DNA of 64,000 nt from Hafnia alvei (GCF_034424155.1 NZ_CP139992.1:124001-188000); one strand, 5' to 3'; positions 54,491 to 64,000 are shown, counted from the first letter of the stretch. The notes: generated from the letters alone by a model not told the origin. Numbers and translations are program-made.

Positions 54491-54567
54491 GGTGGCTATA
54501 GCTCAGTTGGTAGAGCCCTGGATTGTGATTCCAGTTGTCGTGGGTTCGAGTCCCATTAGCCACCCCA
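54491..54567 (+). tRNA. hisR: tRNA-His (GTG anticodon)
   Basis: 77-nt tRNA with the extra 5' G (position -1) that pairs with the discriminator C, anticodon loop TTGTGAT, and encoded CCA. Confidence 0.97.
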
Positions 54568-54582
54568 GATTTAAGTGGCATT

Positions 54583-54669
54583 GCGAAGGTGGCGGAATTG
54601 GTAGACGCGCTAGCTTCAGGTGTTAGTGTTCTTACGGACGTGAGGGTTCAAGTCCCTCTCTTCGCACCA
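54583..54669 (+). tRNA. leuT: tRNA-Leu (CAG anticodon)
   Basis: 87-nt tRNA with a class II long variable arm, anticodon loop CTTCAGG, and 3' CCA encoded. Confidence 0.97.
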
Positions 54670-54756
54670 CAACCAATCTAGAATTGGTAAATCTGTGAGT
54701 AGTAAAATGACTGAGGTCATTTAGCAGTACGAACTCTTGGTAGTCTAAAGAGTTAT

Positions 54757-54833
54757 CGGCGAGTAGCGCAGCTTGGTAGCGCAACTGGTTTGGGACCAGT
54801 GGGTCGGAGGTTCGAATCCTCTCTCGCCGACCA
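54757..54833 (+). tRNA. proM: tRNA-Pro (TGG anticodon), first copy
   Basis: 77-nt tRNA with CGGCGAGTAGCGCAGC start, anticodon loop TTTGGGA (anticodon TGG) and encoded CCA. In E. coli the cluster has one Pro gene. Confidence 0.97.
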
Positions 54834-54924
54834 ATTTATGAAAGTGATTCCTACAAAGAAATCTTTTTCAGACAGCTAGAAAACCATAATGTGAAGTTGG
54901 CATTATCGGTGAAAAGAATTGTAT

Positions 54925-55001
54925 CGGCGAGTAGCGCAGCTTGGTAGCGCAACTGGTTTGGGACCAGTGGGTCGGAGGTTCGAATCCTCTCTCGCCGACC
55001 A
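54925..55001 (+). tRNA. tRNA-Pro (TGG anticodon), second identical copy
   Basis: All 77 bases match the copy at 54757, including CCA. The spacer between copies (91 bases) is not repeated, so only the tRNA itself is duplicated. A terminator follows directly. Confidence 0.97.
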
Positions 55002-55013
55002 CTCTTGAGAAAG

Positions 55014-55037
55014 ACCCCGCAATGCGGGGTTTTTTTT
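55014..55037 (+). terminator. tRNA operon terminator
   Basis: ACCCCGC / GCGGGGT stem with AAT loop and T7. Confidence 0.93.
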
Positions 55038-55177
55038 CGTCTAAAATATCTCCTTCTTTTGCACCATGTCCTATGAACCACTCAGTGATAGCTCTATCGT
55101 TTTATTTCTATTTAGCCTGTTGATTTAAAGAGACTATTTTTAACTCGTTGGCTATTCACGACAAAGGCCATATGTGA

Positions 55178-55195
55178 TGTCTCTGAATTGAGACT
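55178..55195. promoter_or_regulatory. GlrR-type binding box, upstream copy
   Basis: TGTC-N10-GACT, one mismatch from the TGTC-N10-GACA motif reported for GlrR (YfhA), about 250 bases before glmZ. Confidence 0.5.
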
Positions 55196-55240
55196 TATAA
55201 CTCATTAATTTAATTGAATAAATAATAATGAAGGTAATGG

Positions 55241-55258
55241 TGTCGTTTTTAGACGACA
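55241..55258. promoter_or_regulatory. GlrR-type binding box, perfect copy
   Basis: TGTC-GTTTTTAGAC-GACA, a perfect TGTC-N10-GACA, about 185 bases before the glmZ start. Two-box layout with the sigma-54 promoter fits enhancer binding by GlrR. Confidence 0.65.
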
Positions 55259-55414
55259 TTTTATAGACTGAATATGAGTTCTACTATTTAGAACCACGAT
55301 CTGAGCGTTCAATTCACTGAAATCCCAACGTGCTATAAAAATGTAGCCACGCCTAAAGCCTCAGGCTTATCGAATCATGGAAAAATACGGTTTAAATTCC
55401 GTATAGAAAAAACT

Positions 55415-55430
55415 TGGCACGCCATGTGCA
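55415..55430 (+). promoter_or_regulatory. Sigma-54 promoter of glmZ
   Basis: TGGCACG at 55415-55421 and GTGCA at 55426-55430: the -24 GG (55416-55417) and -12 GC (55428-55429) are ten bases apart, the invariant spacing. The predicted start is at 55441-55442, exactly the first base of glmZ by homology. Confidence 0.8.
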
Positions 55431-55441
55431 TTAATTATCAC

Positions 55442-55652
55442 GTAGATGCTCATTCACCTCCTTATGCTTGCGAAAGCTTCATAAACCTCCGAATGATGCA
55501 GAGCCAATTTACGGTGTCTATTGTCCGATTCTGATGATAGTGGTCTTGACCCTTCATCAAGCTACGGGCGTAACGTTGAGTGAGACACCAATCAGTTGTC
55601 CTAAGATCTGATTGTCCTTTTAAGCACTTGCCTTTTGGCAGGTGTTTTTTTT
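55442..55652 (+). ncRNA. glmZ: GlmZ small regulatory RNA
   Basis: Hfq-dependent sRNA that base-pairs with glmS mRNA to raise glucosamine-6-phosphate synthase when GlcN6P is low; RapZ presents it to RNase E for inactivation. It starts GTAGATGCTCATTC, continues with CATAAACctCCGaATGAtGCAGAGCC and TTTACGGTG, then the conserved AACGTTGAGTGA, and ends in a terminator (CACTTGCC-TTTT-GGCAGGTG, T8). This parallels E. coli GlmZ as I recall it and lies upstream of hemY as in E. coli. About 211 nt. Confidence 0.92.
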
Positions 55653-55671
55653 GCCTAAAATAGAGCAATAA

Positions 55672-55694
55672 AAAAGCCCGCATAGCGGGCTTTT
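55672..55694. terminator. hemY terminator
   Basis: AAAAAGCCCGC / GCGGGCTTTT with an ATA loop, 18 bases past the hemY stop; works on the minus strand for hemCDXY and backs up the glmZ terminator on the plus strand. Confidence 0.88.
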
Positions 55695-55711
55695 AATAAG
55701 TGAAGCAATTG

Positions 55712-56917
55712 TTAGGATGGATTCGCAGGCTGCTCTTGTTTAAGCGTCAATAGCAATCCGTCACGTCGCATCTGCGCCGCTTCTTCTGGGCGGTGCAGTT
55801 TATCAAGTACGTCAGCCAGCCACGCGTAGTCGTAGGCGTCAGGACGCTGCTTCAGCGCGGCACGAAACGCATCGCTTGCCTGCTGCCATTCACCATGACG
55901 CATCAAGAGCTGACCCAAAGTGCTGTTAAGCAGCGCGCTTGCGCCGTGCTGCTTAATTTGCTGATTCAACAGTTTTTCCAACTGCTCAGGATTACCCGAT
56001 TTCAGTTTTGGCATCAACAACACTAAACGTTCGTCAAACTTACGCTTCAAACCATCAACTAGAATTTGTTGAGCTGTATCGTGATCGTTGCATTCAATAA
56101 GATGCTCAATCATGGCCACCTGCAGCGCTGTTTCATGGCGTGTTTTACGGCTCTGGTCATTCCACCAACTCTTCAGCTCGAGGCTACCGCCGTTGGCCAT
56201 ACGTTCGTTCATTAGGCCAATGTAAGCTTGAAGTTGCAGCTTTTGGATCTCTTCATCGTTATACACGTTGGCTTTTGCCAAGCTCGGCAAGATCTCAAGC
56301 AATGACTGATATGCCTGCGTTTTAACATACGCCTGCTCGGCTAAACGAAGAACCTCGGGGTGGCGCGGAGCTACGTTAAGCAGTGCATCTACGCCGTGGC
56401 GGGCAGCATGATTTTCACCACGCGCCAACTGAATACGTACTCGGGTAATATCGACAGGCAGCTGGTTGCTATCAGCAACTTCTGACGCGCGTTCCAAATA
56501 CTGGTTTACGCGTAGGTCATCACCGCGCTGCTGAGCGGCTTCTGCGGCCAGTAAATAGTTAACGACAGGCTGTTCTGCGTGATCCGCATTGCGTGAAAGC
56601 AGTTTTTCAACCTGAGTGTAATCACCCTCGGCTAACTTCATTAAGCCTTCACGTGTTTGTTTGCGAGCGCGAGTACGCTTGCGGCCAACAAACCAACCAC
56701 GAGTGCGGGCACCGGTGCGGAATACGCGGCGCAGCACCCATTCAATCGCGAAAAGCACAACGATCAGCAGGATCAACATGATCACTAGCGATGTGACGCT
56801 GGTTTCAATGTTGTAGGTATCCGTTTGGATAAGAACATAGCCTTGATGACCAGCAAACATCGGCCCCAGAACGATCCCTGCGATCAGGATAATAAACAGC
56901 AATAAAACTTTAAGCAT
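55712..56917 (-). CDS. hemY: HemY, TPR-containing membrane protein of the hemCDXY operon
   Basis: Inner-membrane protein with cytoplasmic/periplasmic TPR repeats; linked to heme synthesis and envelope stress, and not to be confused with protoporphyrinogen oxidase HemY. 401 residues starting MLKVLLLFIILIAGI. Two membrane segments (about 1-18 and 42-62), then a helical TPR domain (e.g. EVLRLAEQAYVKTQAYQSLLEILP). Last gene of the operon, its ATG two bases after the hemX stop. Confidence 0.93.
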   Translation of the reverse strand: MLKVLLLFIILIAGIVLGPMFAGHQGYVLIQTDTYNIETSVTSLVIMLILLIVVLFAIEWVLRRVFRTGARTRGWFVGRKRTRARKQTREGLMKLAEGDYTQVEKLLSRNADHAEQPVVNYLLAAEAAQQRGDDLRVNQYLERASEVADSNQLPVDITRVRIQLARGENHAARHGVDALLNVAPRHPEVLRLAEQAYVKTQAYQSLLEILPSLAKANVYNDEEIQKLQLQAYIGLMNERMANGGSLELKSWWNDQSRKTRHETALQVAMIEHLIECNDHDTAQQILVDGLKRKFDERLVLLMPKLKSGNPEQLEKLLNQQIKQHGASALLNSTLGQLLMRHGEWQQASDAFRAALKQRPDAYDYAWLADVLDKLHRPEEAAQMRRDGLLLTLKQEQPANPS

Positions 56918-56919
56918 GT

Positions 56920-58098
56920 CTATTCCCCCTGCGTTGCGGGTGCTGCGGCTGGCACAGAAGGTGTTGCCATCAAATTACGCACGCGGGTTTGCATCAGCTT
57001 TTCCAACAACGGCTGGCTTTTCAGCTCTGTAGGAACATCCATATTGATGGACTGTTGGCTGAGTTCATCCAACTGGCTTAAGAAGGCTTTGGTTGTCGGG
57101 TCGTTCATGTCGAAGTAGGCACGTACCCACGTTGAGACAGTTTCAAGCGACTGTTGATAAACCTCGTTTTGATGGCGAGGAACAGCCTGTGCGGCAACCA
57201 GAAGGCGAGAACGAATATTTTCGCGTAGATAGACGTCCTGATTTGGGGCTAACAAAGGTTCGGCACTGCTATCACGACGGCGCACGGTAATAAATTCCGA
57301 CATAAAGTTATGCCAGCTTTTCACCAGATTCTGTCGCCATTCGGTCAGTGAACTCGATACTTCACCATTGTCTTCATCCATCGGCGCTTCGTCGGTGTTG
57401 TTATCTGCCAAACGCAGATCGTCAACTTGGTTTGAGAGCTGATTCAGCTTGAGAATAATGCCATCGAAGTCAATTTGGCTAACGCTGGCCAGCGAGGCAA
57501 TGTCTTCGGTAATGGCGCGGCGAACGTCAATCAGGCTTGGGTCATTCATTTCAGCCAAGCTTTCATCTGCGCTTTTCAACAATGCGCCCGCGGTCGTCAC
57601 ATCCTGATCGCTCCACAGCTTGCGGCCCGCAAGCTTGACGAGGAAGTCAGCCTGAGCCAGCAGCCAGTTTTTCGCATCACTACCGGAAATTGCGGCCACT
57701 TTCGCTTCCAGCTCTTTTAGCTGCTGCGACTGCGAGGTTTGCAACTGATCGGTCACGCTGAGCGCTTTGTTTTGCTGGTTGATCAACGCATTAATGCGCA
57801 GCTTTTCTTGAGCCTGTTCGGTATGCAATGCGGTCAGTTGGTCGCTGAGCTCATTGTTTTCAGCTTGTTGAGCCAGAGCTTGCTGATGGCCGTGATAATA
57901 CAAGCCTGCGCCGAGAGCGATTGCTATAACGATAGCGATAGCACCGAGCACCGGCCCTTTTGCGGATTCTTTTTTCACAGTTTTAGCGACCTGCTCACCA
58001 GAAGTATTGTTATTGAGATTAGATGCTGGCTGGATCTCGTGTTCAGTCGCGGTGTTCGTTTCCTCAACCTTTTCAGGCGGGGTTGTCGGTTCCGTCAT
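56920..58098 (-). CDS. hemX: HemX, uroporphyrinogen-operon membrane protein
   Basis: Function unclear; annotated in E. coli as a putative uroporphyrinogen-III methyltransferase relative, without demonstrated activity. 392 residues from [10 protein letters not shown] (an ATG at 58113 is less likely). One transmembrane segment near residues 48-68 ([20 protein letters not shown]), then a periplasmic coiled-coil region and the conserved [27 protein letters not shown] block. Follows hemD closely. Confidence 0.93.
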   Translation of the reverse strand: MTEPTTPPEKVEETNTATEHEIQPASNLNNNTSGEQVAKTVKKESAKGPVLGAIAIVIAIALGAGLYYHGHQQALAQQAENNELSDQLTALHTEQAQEKLRINALINQQNKALSVTDQLQTSQSQQLKELEAKVAAISGSDAKNWLLAQADFLVKLAGRKLWSDQDVTTAGALLKSADESLAEMNDPSLIDVRRAITEDIASLASVSQIDFDGIILKLNQLSNQVDDLRLADNNTDEAPMDEDNGEVSSSLTEWRQNLVKSWHNFMSEFITVRRRDSSAEPLLAPNQDVYLRENIRSRLLVAAQAVPRHQNEVYQQSLETVSTWVRAYFDMNDPTTKAFLSQLDELSQQSINMDVPTELKSQPLLEKLMQTRVRNLMATPSVPAAAPATQGE

Positions 58099-58119
58099 CT
58101 TGGCACTTCCCATAGTCAG

Positions 58120-58860
58120 TTATTGTAGCGCGCGGATCAGCGCGTCATTATCAGCACTTTCAGCTACCTGAATGTCTTTCCAGCCCAATTCCTGGGCGAG
58201 GGTAGCCAACCGTTCGCTAACCACAATCAAGCGGCAATGTAGTAACCACATTTGCCGATCGTAATCAGGAACTAAATCATACAGTTGTTGCAGCATTTCG
58301 CCACTTGTCACGACCAGCGTTGAAATGCCCTGTCGTCGCCAATGTGCGCTTTGCTCTGCACCATTATAGTGGATAGCACAACGTTGGTAGCATTCTGACA
58401 GTGTTACGCTCACGCCGCGTTGGGTCAATGTTTCTGCCAACAGCTCTCGTCCACCGTTGCCGCGCAGAATTAATGCCTGCTTACCCGCGATATTTCTCAG
58501 TTCTGGTAGCAATAGCAAAGATTCAGACGTTTCGGGAGGTTGAGGGTAGGCAACCGGCAAACCTGTCGCCGTATGTAAACGCAGCGCGGTTGGGCGGCCA
58601 ATGGCAAAATAGTTGAGTTCGCGTGGCCATGCTATCGCGGATCGTTGTAGATACGAATGCGCATAGCGTACTGCGTGCTTCGATAGAACAAAAACTAAAT
58701 CGCCTTGCTGAAGCTGTGCCAGAAGGTCTGGTAGCGCAGCGAGGCCAGTTCCCGGAGTAAAATCGATTAATGGAGCATGATAGGCCGCTCGCCCTAGGGT
58801 TCGTAGTCTACTGACTAATTCCTCACCCGCAGGTGATGGGCGAGTTACCAGGATACTCAT
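58120..58860 (-). CDS. hemD: Uroporphyrinogen-III synthase
   Basis: Closes hydroxymethylbilane to uroporphyrinogen III with inversion of ring D. 246 residues starting [20 protein letters not shown]. Sequence is variable in this family; the identification rests on the N-terminal [13 protein letters not shown] motif, length and the operon position. ATGA overlap with hemC. Confidence 0.93.
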   Translation of the reverse strand: MSILVTRPSPAGEELVSRLRTLGRAAYHAPLIDFTPGTGLAALPDLLAQLQQGDLVFVLSKHAVRYAHSYLQRSAIAWPRELNYFAIGRPTALRLHTATGLPVAYPQPPETSESLLLLPELRNIAGKQALILRGNGGRELLAETLTQRGVSVTLSECYQRCAIHYNGAEQSAHWRRQGISTLVVTSGEMLQQLYDLVPDYDRQMWLLHCRLIVVSERLATLAQELGWKDIQVAESADNDALIRALQ

Positions 58861-59816
58861 CGTGGCGTTTGTCCTTGATACACGTCGTCTAAAATTTCAC
58901 GCGCGCCGCGCTCTAGCAGTTCTTCTGCTAGCGAAACACCTAATTCAGCCGCCTGAGCGCGTGGCCCACGGCGTTCGCCACGAATAATCAGAGTGCCATC
59001 AGGCTTGCCCACCAACGCTCGTAGCCATATTTCGTCGCCATTAAGCTCTGAATAGCTGCCGATAGGAACCTGACAGCCGCCTTCTAAACGCGTGTTCATG
59101 GCGCGTTCAGCGATAACTCGAGTCGCGGTATCGCTATCGTTTAACGGTGCGAGCAAGGCTTGGGTTTTTGCATCGTCCAATCGACATTCGATGCCGACGG
59201 CGCCTTGGCCTACGGCTGGCAAGGATTGTTCTGGTGGTAATGCATAGCGGATACGCTCTTCAAGCTCTAAGCGTTTTAAACCGGCAGCGGCCAGAATAAT
59301 GGCATCGTAGTCGCCGTTATCCAGTTTGGCTAATCGCGTACCCACGTTGCCACGAAGATCGCGAACGATCAGGTCGGGACGAATTTCTCTAAGCTGGCAC
59401 TGGCGGCGCAGGCTTGATGTGCCGACGATACTGCCTTCAGGAAGATCTTCAAGTCGAGCATACTTCGGTGACACAAAAGCATCGCGTGGATCTTCGCGCT
59501 CGCAGATAGTCACAAGCCCCAAACCTTCAGGAAAAGCGACCGGCACATCTTTCATTGAGTGAACGGCAATATCCGCGCGTCCGTCCAGCAAAGCAAGCTC
59601 CAACTCCTTGACGAACAGGCCTTTGCCACCAACTTTTGCCAGTGGTGTATCTAATAAAACGTCACCACGCGTCACCATAGGCACCAGTTCCACGGTCAAA
59701 TCCGGCCAATGGGCCTGTAGATGATCGCGCACATAATAGGCTTGCCATAACGCCAGCGGGCTTTGTCGGGTGGCGATACGGAGGATCTGATGTGGCTGAG
59801 GGGTTATTTCTAGCAT
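58857..59816 (-). CDS. hemC: Hydroxymethylbilane synthase (porphobilinogen deaminase)
   Basis: Condenses four porphobilinogens. 319 residues from [19 protein letters not shown]; an alternative start at 59828 is also preceded by AGGAT. The dipyrromethane cofactor cysteine is in [12 protein letters not shown] near residue 248. [13 protein letters not shown] and [11 protein letters not shown] motifs are typical. First gene of hemCDXY, divergent from cyaA. Confidence 0.96.
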   Translation of the reverse strand: MLEITPQPHQILRIATRQSPLALWQAYYVRDHLQAHWPDLTVELVPMVTRGDVLLDTPLAKVGGKGLFVKELELALLDGRADIAVHSMKDVPVAFPEGLGLVTICEREDPRDAFVSPKYARLEDLPEGSIVGTSSLRRQCQLREIRPDLIVRDLRGNVGTRLAKLDNGDYDAIILAAAGLKRLELEERIRYALPPEQSLPAVGQGAVGIECRLDDAKTQALLAPLNDSDTATRVIAERAMNTRLEGGCQVPIGSYSELNGDEIWLRALVGKPDGTLIIRGERRGPRAQAAELGVSLAEELLERGAREILDDVYQGQTPR

Positions 59817-60120
59817 GTGAATATCCATTTTTATCCTATGCTTCATCCTATCATTTTGTTCGCAAACGTGCAGCGCTGGAACCTAATGGCTGTTTGGCGG
59901 GAAAATAATCAGGAAGGAGAATGGATGAAATAGTCGGTAAGATCAAAGACAAGAAAGACGCAACAATAAGTGTGTGGCTTTACATACTTTACGGTCAACC
60001 AGCAAGGTGTTAGATTGATCACGTTTCCAGCAATTTCTTATTAAAACATTTCTTACCAGAAAAACGGTAAGGTACGGAAACAGGCTTCTCTCAGACACTG
60101 GAATAATCAGGCGAAACGTC
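59817..60120. other. hemC-cyaA divergent promoter region
   Basis: 304 bases with the CRP site listed below. A -10-like TACATACTTT lies near 59981-59990. Other promoters of hemC and cyaA cannot be placed from sequence alone. Confidence 0.5.
60006..60027. promoter_or_regulatory. CRP site upstream of cyaA
   Basis: TGTTA-GATTGA-TCACG at 60008-60023, a CRP-type inverted repeat. The surrounding sequence (GGTGTTAGATTGATCACGTTT) closely matches the E. coli cyaA P2 site as I recall it. CRP-cAMP represses cyaA there. Confidence 0.75.
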
Positions 60121-62670
60121 TTGTACCTCTACATCGAGACACTGAAACAGAGACTGGATGCGATAAATCAACTTCGAGTTGATCGCGCTTTAGCGGCCAT
60201 GGGGCCGGCCTTTCAACAGGTTTACAGTCTGCTGCCAACCCTATTGCATTACCACCACCCGCTGATGCCGGGTTACCTTGATGGTAACGTTCCCCACGGC
60301 ATTTGTTTCTACACGCCTGATGAAAATCAGCAAACCTACTTACATGAAATCGATCTTCGTTCTCCGGGTTCCATCGCGGCAGATCACCCAGGCCAATTGC
60401 CGATCACTGGCGTTTACTCAATGGGAAGCACCTCTTCTATTGGGCAAAGCTGTAGTTCGGATCTGGATATTTGGGTTTGCCACCAATCTTGGTTAGATGG
60501 CGAAGAGCGCAATCGATTACAGCAAAAATGTACACAGCTGGAGAAATGGGCTGCATCGCTGGGCGTTGAAGTGAGCTTCTTCCTCATCGATGAAAACCGT
60601 TTTCGTCATAACGAAAGCGGCAGTCTGGGTGGGGAAGACTGTGGGTCTACCCAGCATATCTTATTGCTTGATGAGTTCTATCGCACCGCGGTGCGTCTGG
60701 CGGGCAAACGTATTCTGTGGAATATGGTGCCAAGCGAAGAGGAAGCGCATTACGACGAATATGTCATGTCGCTGTACTCGCAGGGCGCGCTTACGCCAAA
60801 CGAATGGCTCGATCTTGGTGGTCTAAGCTCGCTGTCTGCCGAAGAATACTTTGGCGCTAGCCTGTGGCAGCTCTATAAAAGCATCGATTCGCCGTACAAA
60901 GCTGTCTTGAAAACGTTGTTGCTGGAAGCTTACTCATGGGAATACCCCAACGCTGAACTGTTGGCGATCACCATCAAACAACGTTTACATAAAGGCGAAA
61001 TTGTCTCGTTCGGACTCGATCCTTACTGCATGATGCTGGAACGTGTGACGCACTATCTTGAGCAAATCAATGATACCGCGCGTCTCGATCTGGCTCGCCG
61101 TTGTTTCTATCTCAAAGTGTGTGAAAAATTATCGCGTAGCCGCGCCTGCGTTGGCTGGCGGCGTGAAATTTTAAGCCAACTGGTTGAGTCTTGGGGCTGG
61201 AGTCAAGAGCGTATCGAAGTGCTTGATGACCGCGCCAATTGGAAAATTGAACGCGTGCGTGAAGCGCATAATGAACTGTTAGATGCGATGATGCAGAGTT
61301 ATCGCAACCTCATTCGCTTCGCGCGCCGTAATAACCTAAGCGTCAGCGCTAGCCCGCAAGATATTGGGGTATTGACCCGTAAGCTTTACGCTGCGTTTGA
61401 AGCTTTGCCGGGTAAAGTGACGCTGGTAAACCCGCAAATTTCACCGGATTTATCAGAAAAGAACTTAACGTTTATTCATGTGCCGATTGGCCGCGCTAAC
61501 CGCACCGGCTGGTACTTGTATAACCAAGCGCCGACTATCGATACCATCATTAGCCATCAGCCGTTGGAATATAACCGCTACTTAAACAAATTAGTGGCGT
61601 GGGCCTATTTCAACGGATTGCTGACGGCGGACACTAAGCTGCACATCAAGAGCAACAACAACCTGTGCGATATCAATAAGCTTCAGGGGTTGGTGCATGA
61701 TGTGTCGCAGCATTTCCCGATTCGCTTGCCTGCGCCATCACCGAAGGCGTTATACAGCCCGTGTGAAATCCGCCATTTGGCGATTATCGTCAACTTGGAA
61801 AATGATCCAACGGCGGCCTTCCGCAATCAGGTGGTGCATTTTGATTTCCGTAAGCTGGATGTCTTTAGCTTTGGTCAGCAGCAGCAATGCTTAGTTGGCA
61901 GTATCGACCTGCTGTATCGCAACTCGTGGAATGAGGTGCGTACCTTGCATTTCAGCGGTGAACAGGCGGTATTAGAAGCGCTGAAAACGATCTTAGGCAA
62001 AATGCATCAGGATGCCGCTCCGCCGGAGTCCGTTGAGGTCTTGTGCTACAGCCAGCATTTACGCGGGTTAATCCGCACGCGTCTACAGCAACTGGTTTCT
62101 GAATGTATTGACCTTCGCTTGTCTAGTACTCGTTTAGAGCCGGGTCGCTTTAAAGCCGTACGCGTCGCTGGGCAAACGTGGGGACTGTTCTTTGAACGTC
62201 TGAGCGTATCGGTGCAGAAATTGGAAAATGCGGTTGAGTTTTATGGCGCCATTTCTAATAACAAGCTGCATGGGCTTTCTATTCAGGTAGAAACCGAGCA
62301 GGTACATTTGCCCGCCGTGGTTGATGGTTACGCCAGCGAAGGGATAATCCAATTCTTCTTTGAAGATGGGGATAACGATGGGTTTAACATCTACATTCTG
62401 GATGAAACCAACCGTGTGGAAGTTTATCACCACTGTGAAGGCAGCAAAGAGGAGCTAGTGCGCGACGTTAGCCGTTTCTATTCGTCATCGCATGACCGCT
62501 TTACCTACGGTTCAAGCTTTATCAACTTTAACCTGCCGCAGTTCTACCAGATCGTAAATGCCGATGGACGTTCTCAGGTGATGCCGTTCCGTACCAATGT
62601 GTTGCCACAGTGCAACGTCAATGACGACAACGACGGCACGCCGCTTAAGCAGCAGTTCCAGCTGCATTAA
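60121..62670 (+). CDS. cyaA: Adenylate cyclase (class I)
   Basis: Makes cAMP; activity is set by IIA-Glc of the PTS. 849 residues, starting with the rare TTG codon at 60121 as in E. coli (poor initiation limits cAMP). The N-terminal catalytic half has [19 protein letters not shown] near residues 101-120, with the two acidic catalytic residues DLD. The C-terminal half is regulatory. Divergent from hemC and followed by the convergent cyaY. Confidence 0.97.
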   Translation: MYLYIETLKQRLDAINQLRVDRALAAMGPAFQQVYSLLPTLLHYHHPLMPGYLDGNVPHGICFYTPDENQQTYLHEIDLRSPGSIAADHPGQLPITGVYSMGSTSSIGQSCSSDLDIWVCHQSWLDGEERNRLQQKCTQLEKWAASLGVEVSFFLIDENRFRHNESGSLGGEDCGSTQHILLLDEFYRTAVRLAGKRILWNMVPSEEEAHYDEYVMSLYSQGALTPNEWLDLGGLSSLSAEEYFGASLWQLYKSIDSPYKAVLKTLLLEAYSWEYPNAELLAITIKQRLHKGEIVSFGLDPYCMMLERVTHYLEQINDTARLDLARRCFYLKVCEKLSRSRACVGWRREILSQLVESWGWSQERIEVLDDRANWKIERVREAHNELLDAMMQSYRNLIRFARRNNLSVSASPQDIGVLTRKLYAAFEALPGKVTLVNPQISPDLSEKNLTFIHVPIGRANRTGWYLYNQAPTIDTIISHQPLEYNRYLNKLVAWAYFNGLLTADTKLHIKSNNNLCDINKLQGLVHDVSQHFPIRLPAPSPKALYSPCEIRHLAIIVNLENDPTAAFRNQVVHFDFRKLDVFSFGQQQQCLVGSIDLLYRNSWNEVRTLHFSGEQAVLEALKTILGKMHQDAAPPESVEVLCYSQHLRGLIRTRLQQLVSECIDLRLSSTRLEPGRFKAVRVAGQTWGLFFERLSVSVQKLENAVEFYGAISNNKLHGLSIQVETEQVHLPAVVDGYASEGIIQFFFEDGDNDGFNIYILDETNRVEVYHHCEGSKEELVRDVSRFYSSSHDRFTYGSSFINFNLPQFYQIVNADGRSQVMPFRTNVLPQCNVNDDNDGTPLKQQFQLH

Positions 62671-62684
62671 TCGTAAATACAGCA

Positions 62685-62724
62685 CCACTCCAATTCTTCC
62701 CTATTCAGCGGAGAGTTGGAGTGG
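62685..62724. other. Hairpin between cyaA and cyaY
   Basis: CCACTCCAA (62685-62693) pairs with TTGGAGTGG (62716-62724) around a 22-base loop. A second stem TTTCGGC/GCCGAAA (62743-62760) overlaps the cyaY stop. Neither has a T-run, so they may be 3' stabilising structures. Confidence 0.5.
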
Positions 62725-62749
62725 GCGCTGATGCCGCTCGCGTTTCGGC

Positions 62750-63076
62750 TTATGCCGAAATTACCACATCTTCTTCGCCAGACTGCGCTCTGCATGCGGT
62801 TGACAGCAAAGCATAAAACTCTTCTCCGCTGCGATCGCAAATCCAGCTATTATCACGCAGGCTGAAGTGGTAACCGCCTGCTTTAGTGGCGAGCCATACC
62901 TGATGCAAGGGCTCCTGACGGTTGATCACGATTTTGCTGCCATTTTCGAAGGTCAGCGTCATCACTCCGCCATTGGTTTCATAGTCGATGTCGGCATCAC
63001 CTTCATAAGCGTCAATGGCCTCTTCGATGTTTAACATCAGCTTATCTGCTAACTGGTGAAACTCGGTATCGTTCAT
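62750..63076 (-). CDS. cyaY: Frataxin-like iron-binding protein CyaY
   Basis: Acidic protein that regulates iron-sulfur cluster assembly by IscS/IscU. 108 residues from [15 protein letters not shown] (AGGAA upstream); the ATG at 63082 is less well placed. N-terminal acidic helix followed by [30 protein letters not shown], the frataxin signature. Confidence 0.96.
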   Translation of the reverse strand: MNDTEFHQLADKLMLNIEEAIDAYEGDADIDYETNGGVMTLTFENGSKIVINRQEPLHQVWLATKAGGYHFSLRDNSWICDRSGEEFYALLSTACRAQSGEEDVVISA

Positions 63077-63169
63077 AATCATTTCCTATTGCTTTTCAGG
63101 GTCCAACTGCGATTATAGAGAGCTTATAGGTAGGATTCACACGCATTAATACAATAAATGGTAATGACC

Positions 63170-63373
63170 ATGAAAAAACAATTTCGTTGGGCCTTGGTGG
63201 CTGTTTCCCTATTCGGCCTTGCTGGTTGCGGTTTGAAAGGGCCTTTATACTTTCCTCCGGCTGATGCCCCAGCGGCGTCGAAGAGCCAACCAGATACACA
63301 AACTAACGCGCCTGCTGCAAATCAGGGCGCGAATACACCGTCTAATATTGCCGGTGTAGAACAAGGCCAATAA
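63170..63373 (+). CDS. lptM: LptM (YifL) lipoprotein
   Basis: Small outer-membrane lipoprotein that aids LptD maturation. 67 residues from MKKQFRWALVAVSLF; an upstream in-frame ATG at 63158 is less likely. The lipobox GLAGC places the lipidated cysteine at residue 20, followed by the conserved CGLKGPLYFPPADA. The tail is Ala/Pro/Asn/Gln-rich and disordered. Confidence 0.94.
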   Translation: MKKQFRWALVAVSLFGLAGCGLKGPLYFPPADAPAASKSQPDTQTNAPAANQGANTPSNIAGVEQGQ

Positions 63374-63446
63374 TCCACGATAGCGAGAACTGTCAGGATG
63401 TTAGTTCGGTGACCACGGAAGTTAAGGCGTAGGGTGAGAGGTAGTT

Positions 63447-64000
63447 ATGCAGTTCTCTAAAATGCACGGTTTAGGCAACGATTTCATGGTCGTTGATGCT
63501 GTTACACAAAACGTATACTTCTCGCCGGAGCTTATCCGCCGTCTATCCGATCGACATAACGGCGTTGGTTTTGATCAGATGCTGATCGTTGAACCGCCTT
63601 ACGATCCTGATTTAGATTTCCATTATCGTATTTTCAACGCCGATGGGAGCGAAGTTGCGCAGTGTGGTAACGGCGCGCGCTGTTTTGCTCGTTTCGTGCG
63701 TTTGAAAGGGTTAACCAATAAACGTGAAATTCGCGTAAGCACGCAGAATGGTCGGATGGTGCTCAAGGTCAGCGATGACGAGCTGGTCACGGTAAATATG
63801 GGCGAGCCGATTTTCGAGCCGTCCAAGATCCCGTTCAAAGCCGTGAAAGCGGAAAAGACCTATATCATGCGTGCGTCTGAACATACTATTCTGTGCGGCG
63901 CGGTCTCGATGGGGAATCCCCACTGCGTGCTTCAGGTTGATGATGTTGAAACGGCGCTGGTGGAAACCATCGGTCCGGTACTTGAAAGCCACGAACGCTT
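63447..64000 (+). CDS. dapF: Diaminopimelate epimerase, N-terminal part
   Basis: Interconverts LL- and meso-diaminopimelate for peptidoglycan and lysine. 184 residues up to the window edge, starting [14 protein letters not shown]. The first catalytic cysteine is C73 in [15 protein letters not shown] upstream is a weak ribosome binding site; the position downstream of lptM matches E. coli. Confidence 0.95.
   Translation, partial: MQFSKMHGLGNDFMVVDAVTQNVYFSPELIRRLSDRHNGVGFDQMLIVEPPYDPDLDFHYRIFNADGSEVAQCGNGARCFARFVRLKGLTNKREIRVSTQNGRMVLKVSDDELVTVNMGEPIFEPSKIPFKAVKAEKTYIMRASEHTILCGAVSMGNPHCVLQVDDVETALVETIGPVLESHER

Larger units (their letters stand above)
55038..55415. other. AT-rich region upstream of glmZ
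   Basis: 378 bases without a gene. It carries two GlrR-like boxes (listed separately) and otherwise low-complexity AT-rich sequence that may hold IHF sites; I cannot place one with confidence. yifK, aslB and aslA are not here. Confidence 0.6.

Noticed and set aside
54851-55123. ORFs over the second tRNA-Pro, on both strands
   Set aside because: Translations of tRNA and terminator sequence (for example ...[13 protein letters not shown]) are typical spurious proteins.
55462-55683. 73-codon minus-strand ORF
   Set aside because: Antisense to glmZ and its terminator; the conserved RNA explains the sequence.

Overview
The window is chromosomal DNA from a member of the Enterobacterales. The 16S rRNA sequence, the cobalamin-controlled btuB, the complete enterobacterial common antigen (ECA) operon and the E. 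coli-like gene order point to it. I would place it near Hafnia/Obesumbacterium (Hafniaceae) from recollection of 16S variable regions; this was not verified by search.

Layout. (1) 1-8418: a peroxiredoxin divergent from oxyR, then sthA, fabR-yijD, trmA, a cobalamin riboswitch with btuB, and murI overlapping btuB. (2) 8457-14464: a complete rRNA operon (P1/P2 promoters, 16S, tRNA-Ile, tRNA-Ala, 23S, 5S) followed by tRNA-Asp and tRNA-Trp. (3) 14586-28543: hdfR, maoP, yifB/comM, an inserted carboxylate/sialate-type MFS transporter, then the isoleucine-valine cluster ilvL-(attenuator)-ilvX-ilvG-ilvM-ilvE-ilvD-ilvA with ilvY and ilvC. (4) 28560-35759: ppiC, a PLP-dependent dehydratase + RidA pair with a divergent YheO/DauR-type regulator, rep, and an AT-rich amidohydrolase-MarC-MarR insertion. 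(5) 35850-40890: gppA, rhlB, trxA, rho. (6) 41121-54059: the twelve-gene ECA operon wecA to wecG. (7) 54266-55037: tRNA operon Arg-His-Leu-Pro-Pro. (8) 55178-55652: the sRNA gene glmZ with a well-formed sigma-54 promoter and upstream GlrR-type boxes. (9) 55672-64000: hemCDXY on the minus strand, divergent cyaA with a CRP site, cyaY, lptM and the start of dapF.

Most of the window is conserved core. The accessory parts are small replacements or insertions in that backbone: a peroxiredoxin gene where E. coli has oxyS, the MFS transporter before ilvL, the dehydratase/RidA/regulator set before rep, the amidohydrolase/MarC/MarR set after rep, and a second identical tRNA-Pro. yifK, aslB and aslA are absent from the places they hold in E. 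coli. murI and hdfR, which flank different rRNA operons in E. coli, here flank the same one, so an rRNA-mediated rearrangement separates this genome from E. coli.

Several genes act together: OxyR with its divergent peroxidase; IlvY with ilvC; the attenuated ilv operon; RidA with the PLP dehydratases; Rep, RhlB, TrxA and Rho as nucleic-acid and redox housekeeping; and the wec genes, which build the lipid-linked ECA trisaccharide, flip it and polymerise it. No insertion sequence, integrase, prophage or CRISPR array was seen.
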